DNA of 6,361 nucleotides from contig JAGUXU010000074.1 of the NCBI GenBank assembly GCA_020061685.1, positions 1 through 6,361 of the forward strand. The letters run 5' to 3'. A program made the translations under genes and the position numbers. Below the pieces are notes generated by a model that was not told the origin of the DNA, made no database searches, and saw nothing but the letters and a program-made list of their open reading frames with translations. Below are positions 1-5,642 of this stretch, one piece after another (within the stretch, counting starts at the first letter, position 1; each line of letters opens with the position of its first letter). Origin of the DNA: Candidatus Omnitrophota bacterium (GTDB lineage: Bacteria > Omnitrophota > Gorgyraeia > Pluralincolimonadales > Pluralincolimonadaceae).

Positions 1-890
1 CCGAAGACGATGATATCGGGAGCTACGTTGAAATGTTCGATGGCCCAGAGCTTGCCGGTCCTGAAGAAGCCCATCTGTATCTCATCGTCCACCAGCAATA
101 TGTTGTACCTCTCAAGGATATCCTTAAGCGCGGTGAAATAGTCGGCCGGAGCGGCCATATATCCGCCTGTCCCCTGTATCACCTCCGCGTAGAAAGCCGC
201 GAACTCGCACTTATTGGTCTTCTTGTTCACGACCGAATAATATTCCGTCTCGAAGAGCCGCTCGAATTGCTTAAGGCAATACAGGTCGCAAAAATCCCTC
301 TTCTTATCGTATGGGCATCTGAAACAGTAAGGGAACGGGACGAAGTGCGCCCTGTCGCCGAAGTGCCCGTACTTCTCCCTGTACCTGAAACTTGAGGTTA
401 TGGCCGAGGCGGCAAGAGTCCTCCCGTGATATCCGCCCATAAACGCGAAGACGAGGTTCCTGCCGGTGTGGTTCCTGACGATCTTAAGCGAATCCTCGAT
501 AGCGGAAGAACCGCCGACGTTGAAATGTATCCTGCCTTTCTCCTCGAAGATGGCCTCTATCCTGCGGCCGAGTTTCTCCGCCAGCCGTATCTTTTCTTCG
601 TGGAGATACTGACAGGCCAGCTGCGGGAGCCGGTCTAACTGTTTCTTGAGGGCGCTATTGAGGCGCTTATTCTTGTAGCCGAAACTCGCGGCCGAATACC
701 ACATCTGCAGGTCGAGATAGGGCGTGCCTTTTCTGTCATAGAGGTAACTTCCCTCGGCGTCCGTGAATATCGTCGGTTTATCTATGTAATGGACGGTGTC
801 GCCCCATGAACAGTACTTCTCCTCCGCTCTTAAAAGTTCTTCTTCCTTTGATAAGCGGTTATTAGTTTTTTTTGAAATAATCGTAGACAT
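1..890 (-). CDS. Class III PLP-dependent aminotransferase, N-terminal 296 residues (C-terminus outside window)
   Basis: Continuous open frame from an ATG at 890-888 to the window edge; the protein begins MSTIISKKTNNRLSKEEELL. The fold-type I, class III signature is clear: a cofactor phosphate loop near residues 126-132, GYHGRT at 153-158 (the Y-H-G stacking motif), VIQGTGG at 237-243, the DDEIQ motif at 268-272 whose Asp contacts the pyridine nitrogen, GFFRTGK at 274-280 and a PDIIVF ending. The Schiff-base lysine would lie just past the edge, so catalytic competence cannot be checked. Oddities: the usual S-G-S-E-A loop reads G-G-S-S-A here, and four cysteines (C189, C192, C201, C205) form a C-x2-C-x8-C-x3-C cluster. 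I recall similar Cys inserts in some archaeal and bacterial GABA/ornithine-type aminotransferases, but the substrate cannot be assigned. The start lies 29 bases inside the preceding phosphatase gene with AAGGAG seven bases upstream, so the two genes are probably translationally coupled. Confidence 0.9.
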   Translation of the reverse strand, partial: MSTIISKKTNNRLSKEEELLRAEEKYCSWGDTVHYIDKPTIFTDAEGSYLYDRKGTPYLDLQMWYSAASFGYKNKRLNSALKKQLDRLPQLACQYLHEEKIRLAEKLGRRIEAIFEEKGRIHFNVGGSSAIEDSLKIVRNHTGRNLVFAFMGGYHGRTLAASAITSSFRYREKYGHFGDRAHFVPFPYCFRCPYDKKRDFCDLYCLKQFERLFETEYYSVVNKKTNKCEFAAFYAEVIQGTGGYMAAPADYFTALKDILERYNILLVDDEIQMGFFRTGKLWAIEHFNVAPDIIVF

Positions 891-1542
891 CTTTAAGCTC
901 CTTATAAGGGATACAGGGCAGTTTATTCTTCCTGCAATATCTCAGGAGGTCTTCTTTCGCGAAGACCAGGTCCACATTCTTTGAGGGGCAGATATCCGAA
1001 AGCCCGTCTCCCACGTAGACCGTCATCGAGCCGTTGCCGGCATTGGCGAAGAGGTTCTTCTTTTTACAATGGGCGCATTTCCGGCAATATTTATCGGTAA
1101 AATCGAAGCGCGGTATCAGCCGCCCATCCTTGAATTTAAGCTTGTTGGAATAGACCTTTAATCTTCCTATACCGTTACTCTTTAATACGCGGTCCAGTAT
1201 ATAATCGAAATTGTCGCTTAATATCACGGTCTTGATGCCTCTGGCACGCAGCAGCCTTAACAATCTCTTGAAATAACGGTCTAATTTGATATTTGAGAGG
1301 TATTTATCAAGCCTCTCCCTGGTCACGCTTATGCTCGTAAGCTGGCCCGCGAGGCATTCCTTTGAACCGATCCTGCCTTTCTTCCATTTATCCTCGAGCC
1401 CGCGCCACCTGTCGTCCTTGGCAAAATTAAGGAGCAGGCTGTCAAAGACGTCAAACCTTGAGATCGTATTATCAAAATCGAGAAAGACCGTGGGCCTCAC
1501 ATGTTGCGTTCTTTTCACGGGTATCATTATACTATTTTCCAT
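862..1542 (-). CDS. HAD-IB phosphatase, MtnX / phosphoserine-phosphatase-like, with Cys triad
   Basis: About 226 residues with all four HAD motifs: DFDNT at 22-26 (nucleophile D22 and acid/base D24), ILSDN around S109, basic CKKK at 159-162, and VGDGLSD at 177-183 binding Mg2+. After motif IV the tail (DLVFAKEDLLRYCRKNKLPC) matches what I recall of MtnX (2-hydroxy-3-keto-5-methylthiopentenyl-1-phosphate phosphatase), as does a C-x2-C-x2-C cluster at C153, C156 and C159. It is probably a cytoplasmic phosphomonoesterase for a small metabolite; the substrate is unknown, and phosphoserine or a salvage-pathway sugar phosphate are both possible. The start is uncertain: ATG 1542 follows AAGGA by only two bases, ATG 1527 has a weak site, and GTG 1500 would place DFDNT at residues 8-12. 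A longer frame back to 1641 exists but overlaps the upstream gene. The gene ends in TAA TAA. Confidence 0.85.
   Translation of the reverse strand: MENSIMIPVKRTQHVRPTVFLDFDNTISRFDVFDSLLLNFAKDDRWRGLEDKWKKGRIGSKECLAGQLTSISVTRERLDKYLSNIKLDRYFKRLLRLLRARGIKTVILSDNFDYILDRVLKSNGIGRLKVYSNKLKFKDGRLIPRFDFTDKYCRKCAHCKKKNLFANAGNGSMTVYVGDGLSDICPSKNVDLVFAKEDLLRYCRKNKLPCIPYKELKDVYDYFKKN
866..873 (-). repeat. A8 homopolymer in the phosphatase/aminotransferase overlap
   Basis: Eight consecutive A on the coding (minus) strand, just before the tandem TAA TAA stops of the phosphatase frame and inside the first codons of the aminotransferase. The aminotransferase is in the +1 frame relative to the phosphatase. 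Losing one A by polymerase slippage, or a +1 ribosomal shift, would therefore join the two proteins. The tract is plainly visible; any function is inference. Confidence 0.35.
898..903 (-). promoter_or_regulatory. Shine-Dalgarno site for the aminotransferase
   Basis: AAGGAG read on the minus strand, seven bases before the ATG at 890-888. It is the best-placed ribosome binding site in the window. It decides the aminotransferase start, because no ATG, GTG or TTG in that frame downstream of the phosphatase stop gives a full-length N-terminus. The site lies inside the phosphatase coding region. Confidence 0.8.
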
Positions 1543-1554
1543 AGTCCTTGACAA
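1526..1554 (-). promoter_or_regulatory. Candidate sigma-70 promoter at the phosphatase start
   Basis: On the minus strand TTGTCA (1554-1549, one mismatch to TTGACA) is followed by exactly 17 bases and a perfect TATAAT (1531-1526). It falls in the one gap between genes and in a locally AT-rich patch of otherwise GC-rich DNA. The predicted start point is near 1519. That lies downstream of the two ATG start candidates (1542 and 1527), so a transcript from here would have to use GTG 1500. It could give the phosphatase-aminotransferase pair expression independent of the dnaG-rpoD transcript. It is a sequence match only. Confidence 0.45.
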
Positions 1555-1565
1555 CACGGAACCCG

Positions 1566-3080
1566 CTAGATCGGCGATACCCGTATAGCCCTGACCGGGC
1601 GGACCGGGCATTTGTTCTGGCATGTTCCGCAGCCCACGCACAGATTGACGTCGACGATCGGCCTCAGTACTTCTATGCCGCTGACGGCCTCTCTCTTTAA
1701 TTTTATCGCTTTATCCGAGACGGGACAGTGCTCTTCGCAGACTACACACTGCTTATTCTCGGCCCAGGCGATGCATATAGAACGGTCGACCTGCGCAAGC
1801 CCGAGTATCGTTTCATGTTTTCGTTCCAGCGTCACGCCGCGTATAGCCCCGGTAGGACATGTCCTTCCGCAGAGCGTGCAGTTATATTCACAGTATCCTA
1901 TCTCCGGGACGAGCTGCGGCGTCCAGACCCCCTCGATGCCGGATTGGAAGGAGACCGGCTGAAGCCCGTTCGTAGGGCATACCTTCATGCAGTTGCCGCA
2001 TCTTATGCAGCGGTCGAGAAATTCCGCTTCCTCAAGCGCCGCGGGCGGCCTTATGACGTTCCTCGGCCTGCGCAGCCGCTTCCGGTTGAATTCAAAACCG
2101 AGGGAGGAGACCGTCAGGGCCGACAGCAGAAGAAAATCCCTCCTCGTCATCCCATCCCTGTCCGGCGGCGGACCGCTTCCCTCACGCCCCGCGGACGGCC
2201 AGGAAAAACGCGTTATATTTTCCGGACAGTCATAAATGCAATCCATGCAGAGTATGCATTCGCCTTTCGAATAACCCGCGTCATCCTTTATGGCTCCCAT
2301 GCGGCAATTGCTCTTGCATACGCCGCAATTCTTGCATGATTCGAATGTCCTCCTTAAGAACGCGGCCTTAGCGGTAAGCGCGTATATAGCGCCCAGCGGA
2401 CACAGGGAGCGGCACCATAGGCGCGGCACCGCGAGCGCCGAGGCGCATATCGCCGCGAAAAACAAAAAGATATAAAATGAGTGCGAAAAGAAATATACGT
2501 TTATGCCGAGCACGGAAGATTTAAGCGACCTGTAAAGGTCATAGACCGGCCCTCTGAGGTCAAGGCCCGATATCAGCCAGATAAAAAATTTATCTATAGA
2601 GAGGGTTACGGCCGGAATAAAGTTAAGCGAGATAAACCGCGCAGTTATCACAAGCGGATCGAATACCCATGCCAGTTGAAGCCCTGCCGCCGCGGACACC
2701 GCTATTACGGCGAACAGGAAGAACTTCGGCTTTCTTACCTTCGCGTTGACCGCGTCTACCTCTTTCCTTCTCTTGATGCCCTTTCTTCCCAAACACCCGA
2801 GGAGGTCGAGCGTAGAACCAAGCGGGCACATCCATCCGCAGAAAAACCTTCCGAAGACGACCGTGGCTGCCAGCATCGCGGCGGCAAAGACCAGGCCCGG
2901 CAATATTATCCTCTCGCTTAACGAAGTGAATATCATTATGAGGGGGTCTATCTTGAATAAAAGCTGCGGCGATAAGGGGCCGTTAAGAGGATGGGTCGTC
3001 GACCACAGGACGCATACGAAGAGAAGCAGGAATATTGCCTGCGACGCCCTGCGCAGCGCTATCCATTTTCCGGTTTTCAT
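1566..3080 (-). CDS. Membrane polyferredoxin: NapH-like domain fused to NapG-like Fe-S domain
   Basis: 504 residues. The N-terminal part is NapH/CcoG/YccM-like: hydrophobic segments near 11-28, 55-78, 120-138, 155-171 and 195-218, two membrane-edge motifs C81-x3-C85-P and C223-x3-C227-P, then two [4Fe-4S] motifs (C249, C252, C255, C259 and C275, C278, C281, C285). At 312-328 a second topogenic signal, TRRDFLLLSALTVSSLG, resembles a twin-arginine signal. After it comes a NapG/MauM-like block with four more cluster motifs: C358-361-364-368, C397-401-404-408, C436-445-448-452 and C481-484-487-491. In the known families NapH takes electrons from quinol and NapG passes them on outside the membrane, so this fusion probably moves electrons between quinones or ferredoxin and a periplasmic acceptor; the acceptor is not in the window. 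ATG overlaps the DUF362 stop (ATGA) with no Shine-Dalgarno sequence, so translation is probably coupled. The C-terminal block may be cytoplasmic or exported. Confidence 0.88.
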   Translation of the reverse strand: MKTGKWIALRRASQAIFLLLFVCVLWSTTHPLNGPLSPQLLFKIDPLIMIFTSLSERIILPGLVFAAAMLAATVVFGRFFCGWMCPLGSTLDLLGCLGRKGIKRRKEVDAVNAKVRKPKFFLFAVIAVSAAAGLQLAWVFDPLVITARFISLNFIPAVTLSIDKFFIWLISGLDLRGPVYDLYRSLKSSVLGINVYFFSHSFYIFLFFAAICASALAVPRLWCRSLCPLGAIYALTAKAAFLRRTFESCKNCGVCKSNCRMGAIKDDAGYSKGECILCMDCIYDCPENITRFSWPSAGREGSGPPPDRDGMTRRDFLLLSALTVSSLGFEFNRKRLRRPRNVIRPPAALEEAEFLDRCIRCGNCMKVCPTNGLQPVSFQSGIEGVWTPQLVPEIGYCEYNCTLCGRTCPTGAIRGVTLERKHETILGLAQVDRSICIAWAENKQCVVCEEHCPVSDKAIKLKREAVSGIEVLRPIVDVNLCVGCGTCQNKCPVRPVRAIRVSPI

Positions 3081-4048
3081 ATCAGGCGCGAGCCAAGCAC
3101 GGCTATATCGGCTTTATCAAGGTCGGCGCTGCCGAATTTGCGCTGCACCGCGATCTTTATGTTATCGAGCGACAGCGGGTCCAGCCCGGCCAGCCTGGCG
3201 GCATAGGAGTCGGCAAGAGTGGGGTCTGTCGCGACGATAACGGAATCCAACTTCTTTACGTCATTTAGGTCCCCTCCGGTGGGGCCGTGCCTGTATAAAA
3301 ATCTTACCGCGTCGATCACCGTCAGTTCCGGATTAATGAAGTCTGTGAGGTCGACTATCTTTCTCGCTATATCCTGATGGATGATGCCGCGGTTGCCGGC
3401 GCAGACGCCCATAAGGTTCTTCATCGAAAGCGTAAGGCGGGTCAGGCCGTGGTGCTTGAGCACCGGTACATTGATAAAAGTGTCGCACTCTATCGCGTCC
3501 CTCAGGACAGGCCAGCCTTCCATGGGACTGGCGTATCCGAATTTCGCCTTGGCGGTATTCCAGTCGTCGGCAAAATACACGTTCGCCCCCTTCTCCTTCG
3601 CAATCCTCTGTATGCCGCTGTTCTCGTAGCTGCGCCTGGCGTCACTGCACGGGATGTCGAATATATTGACGCGCTTGGCGCCCGCTTTAAAACAAAGGTC
3701 TATGAGCGCGGCGACGACCAATGGGTTTGTGTCGGCGGCCTGCTCCGGCGTGCGGTCCCATCCTATGTTGGGCTTTATGACGACGACGGAGCCCTTCTTG
3801 ACGAACCTTTCCATACCGCCCATTGCGTCGACCGCTTTTACGGTGATCGCGTACGGATCATCGCCCTTCGCGCATACAAGGTCATGCTTTCCCTTTATGT
3901 TCTTCTTCGGCCTGCCGTTCGATGCGCCCTGTTGAGCGAAGGCCTTCGCCGTCCTGAAAATAATATCGCCGGCGGCGACCAGCGCCAGACCGGCGAAAGA
4001 GAACTTGAAGAAATCGCGCCTTGTTATCTTCCCGTTATCAGGTAGCAC
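3077..4048 (-). CDS. DUF362-family protein with Tat signal peptide
   Basis: 323 residues. The first ~38 form a twin-arginine signal: ITRRDFFKFS (R10, R11), a hydrophobic core at about 16-31, and AFA at 36-38 as the likely cleavage site before QQ. The mature part has DUF362 hallmarks: VVVIKPNIGW at 88-97, NVPVLKHHGLTRLTLSMKN at 193-211 and DPTLADSYAARL at 275-286. The family often sits beside ferredoxin-type proteins and some members carry fused ferredoxin domains; this one has only scattered Cys (C59, C119, C134, C188, C216) and no cluster motif, so the adjacent polyferredoxin may supply the Fe-S centres. The biochemical role of the family is not established to my knowledge. The start is GTG at 4048-4046, eleven bases inside rpoD, with a doubled AGGAG upstream. 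It overlaps the next gene by ATGA. Confidence 0.9.
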   Translation of the reverse strand: MLPDNGKITRRDFFKFSFAGLALVAAGDIIFRTAKAFAQQGASNGRPKKNIKGKHDLVCAKGDDPYAITVKAVDAMGGMERFVKKGSVVVIKPNIGWDRTPEQAADTNPLVVAALIDLCFKAGAKRVNIFDIPCSDARRSYENSGIQRIAKEKGANVYFADDWNTAKAKFGYASPMEGWPVLRDAIECDTFINVPVLKHHGLTRLTLSMKNLMGVCAGNRGIIHQDIARKIVDLTDFINPELTVIDAVRFLYRHGPTGGDLNDVKKLDSVIVATDPTLADSYAARLAGLDPLSLDNIKIAVQRKFGSADLDKADIAVLGSRLI

Positions 4049-5642
4049 TCTCCTCTCCTAATCCGAGGCCGACCTCAAGGAATGTCTTCAGTTTCTTCGA
4101 ACGGATAGGATGCCTGAGTTTGCGGAGGGCCTTCGCCTCTATCTGCCTTACTCTCTCTCGCGTCACGTTAAAGATGGAGCCGACTTCCTCGAGGGTGCGC
4201 GGGCAGCCGTCGCCTATCCCGAAACGAAGTTTCAATACCTTCTTCTCCCTCTCCGTAAGGGTGGTAAGCACCCCCTCTAACTGTTCTTTCAGCATGGAAT
4301 AGGCGGTCGCGTTAGCCGGAGAGATGGCCCTTTTATCCTCTATAAAATCCCCGAAATGGGTATCGCCCTCATCGCCCACGGGCGTCTGCAGAGAGATGGG
4401 TTCCTGCGCGATCTTAAGGATGCCGCGCACCTTCTCGGTGGCCATCCTCATCTCATGCGCTATCTCCTCGGGCACAGGTTCCCTTCCGGTCTCCTGCACG
4501 AGATTCCTTGATACACGGATCAACTTATTGATGGTCTCGGTCATATGGACGGGTATCCTGATAGTGCGGGCCTGATCGGCGATGGCGCGCGTTATGGCCT
4601 GCCTTATCCACCACGTCGCGTAAGTCGAGAACTTATATCCTCTCTCGTATTCGAACTTGTCGACCGCCCTCATGAGCCCGATATTGCCTTCCTGTATCAG
4701 GTCCAGGAACGAGAGGCCCCTGTTGGTGTATTTCTTTGCGATCGAGACGACAAGCCTTAAGTTCGCCTCGACGAGTTTCTTCTGGGCCCTCTCAAACTGC
4801 CCTTCACGTTTTTTGATGAAAGCAAGGCAGTCCTTGACCTTAAGTAGAGGCTCGCCGAAATCCCTTATTATTTTGCGTTTTCTTTCTTTCAGGGCAAAGA
4901 TCTGCCCGCGGGAGCCCCTTTCCCTTAACCTGTCCGTCTCGCGGTTGATCTTATCTATCTCAGAGGCCAGCGATTTGATCCTGTTAGCCACGTCTTCGAC
5001 CACGACAATGGAGAACTTAAACTCCGTCAGAAGGGGAACGAGATTCGTCGTCTTCTTGGCGCCCCTCAATCTCTTGGTAAGACGCACGATCTTCCTTAAG
5101 GTCTTCTCTATCCTTTCGGTGGGGTCTATATTTACCACCTCATCGATATTTACCTGCTTGTCGAAGATCCTGTTGACGAGCTGCAATATCTCTTTCTTGC
5201 AGAACTTGCATTCAAAGACCGCTTCCCTGAACCTGAACTCCGCTTCCTTGATCTTCTTGGCGAGGCTTAATTCGTCTTCGCGGGAAAGAAGGGGGATCTG
5301 GCCCATCTGTTTTAAGTACATCCGGACAGGGTCCTCCATCTGGGCCATCCTCGGGATCTCTTCAACCTCTATCTCGACCTTGCGTATCTCTTCCTTTTCT
5401 TCCTCCTGCGCCTCTTCCTTGAGTTCCTTCGCCTCCTCGGCGTCCAGTATCTCGATATTCTCCTTGTCCAGGATGGCGAAGATCTCGTCTATCTCCTCGG
5501 AAGAGGTTATATCCTCGGGCAACAGGTCATTTACCTCCTCAAAGGTAAGGTGCCCTTTCTCCTTCCCTAAGGCGATAAGCTTGTCGAGGCCTTTTATCCT
5601 TTTTCTGATATCGACTTTTTTCTTCTTCTTCACGGCCTTCAT
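4038..5642 (-). CDS. rpoD: RNA polymerase primary sigma factor RpoD (sigma-70, group 1)
   Basis: 534 residues, complete. Region 1.1 is recognisable at about 14-68 (KLIALGKEKGHLTFEEVNDL). An acidic, Glu/Lys-rich linker follows at 68-96, then region 1.2 at 102-131 (DPVRMYLKQMGQIPLLSRED). A non-conserved insert of about 150 residues (131-282) is shorter than I recall for E. coli. Regions 2.1-2.4 lie at 285-365 and include the core-binding and promoter-melting block (DLIQEGNIGLMRAVDKFEYE, then YATWWIRQAITRAIADQ). Region 3 spans about 366-440, and region 4 about 450-515 has the -35-reading helix-turn-helix (TLEEVGSIFNVTRERVRQIE). With region 1.1 and an intact region 4 it is the housekeeping sigma factor, not an alternative one. 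It overlaps dnaG by ATGA, the usual macromolecular synthesis operon order. The Shine-Dalgarno is poorly spaced, so coupling to dnaG translation is likely. Confidence 0.98.
   Translation of the reverse strand: MKAVKKKKKVDIRKRIKGLDKLIALGKEKGHLTFEEVNDLLPEDITSSEEIDEIFAILDKENIEILDAEEAKELKEEAQEEEKEEIRKVEIEVEEIPRMAQMEDPVRMYLKQMGQIPLLSREDELSLAKKIKEAEFRFREAVFECKFCKKEILQLVNRIFDKQVNIDEVVNIDPTERIEKTLRKIVRLTKRLRGAKKTTNLVPLLTEFKFSIVVVEDVANRIKSLASEIDKINRETDRLRERGSRGQIFALKERKRKIIRDFGEPLLKVKDCLAFIKKREGQFERAQKKLVEANLRLVVSIAKKYTNRGLSFLDLIQEGNIGLMRAVDKFEYERGYKFSTYATWWIRQAITRAIADQARTIRIPVHMTETINKLIRVSRNLVQETGREPVPEEIAHEMRMATEKVRGILKIAQEPISLQTPVGDEGDTHFGDFIEDKRAISPANATAYSMLKEQLEGVLTTLTEREKKVLKLRFGIGDGCPRTLEEVGSIFNVTRERVRQIEAKALRKLRHPIRSKKLKTFLEVGLGLGEESAT
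4050..4059 (-). promoter_or_regulatory. Doubled Shine-Dalgarno AGGAGAGGAG for the GTG start of the DUF362 gene
   Basis: On the minus strand AGGAGAGGAG lies in the last codons of rpoD, just before the GTG at 4048-4046. The upstream AGGAG (4059-4055) has six bases of spacing, which is near ideal; the second is one base away, too close to act for this start. It supports the GTG start inside rpoD and independent ribosome entry for the DUF362 gene. Confidence 0.75.

Noticed and set aside
33..638. Two plus-strand frames (33-395 and 426-638) that might seem to fill the left end
   Set aside because: The minus strand there encodes a continuous class III aminotransferase with conserved PLP motifs, which explains the region fully.
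1548..1553. TTGACA on the plus strand, a perfect -35 box
   Set aside because: No acceptable -10 lies 16-18 bases downstream on that strand and no plus-strand gene follows; it arises from the overlapping minus-strand element.
1592..1608. Short tandem repeat GACCGGGC-GGACCGGGC
   Set aside because: It encodes the PVRPVR repeat at the end of the polyferredoxin and is too short to be a regulatory or mobile repeat.
1543..1641. N-terminal extension of the phosphatase back to 1641
   Set aside because: It overlaps the coding C-terminus of the polyferredoxin, is Gly/Pro-rich with no family resemblance, and would place the HAD nucleophile about 55 residues in, unlike the family.
3377..4045. 222-codon plus-strand frame opposite the DUF362 gene
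   Set aside because: Antisense shadow of a well-supported gene; no family motif and no ribosome binding site argument.
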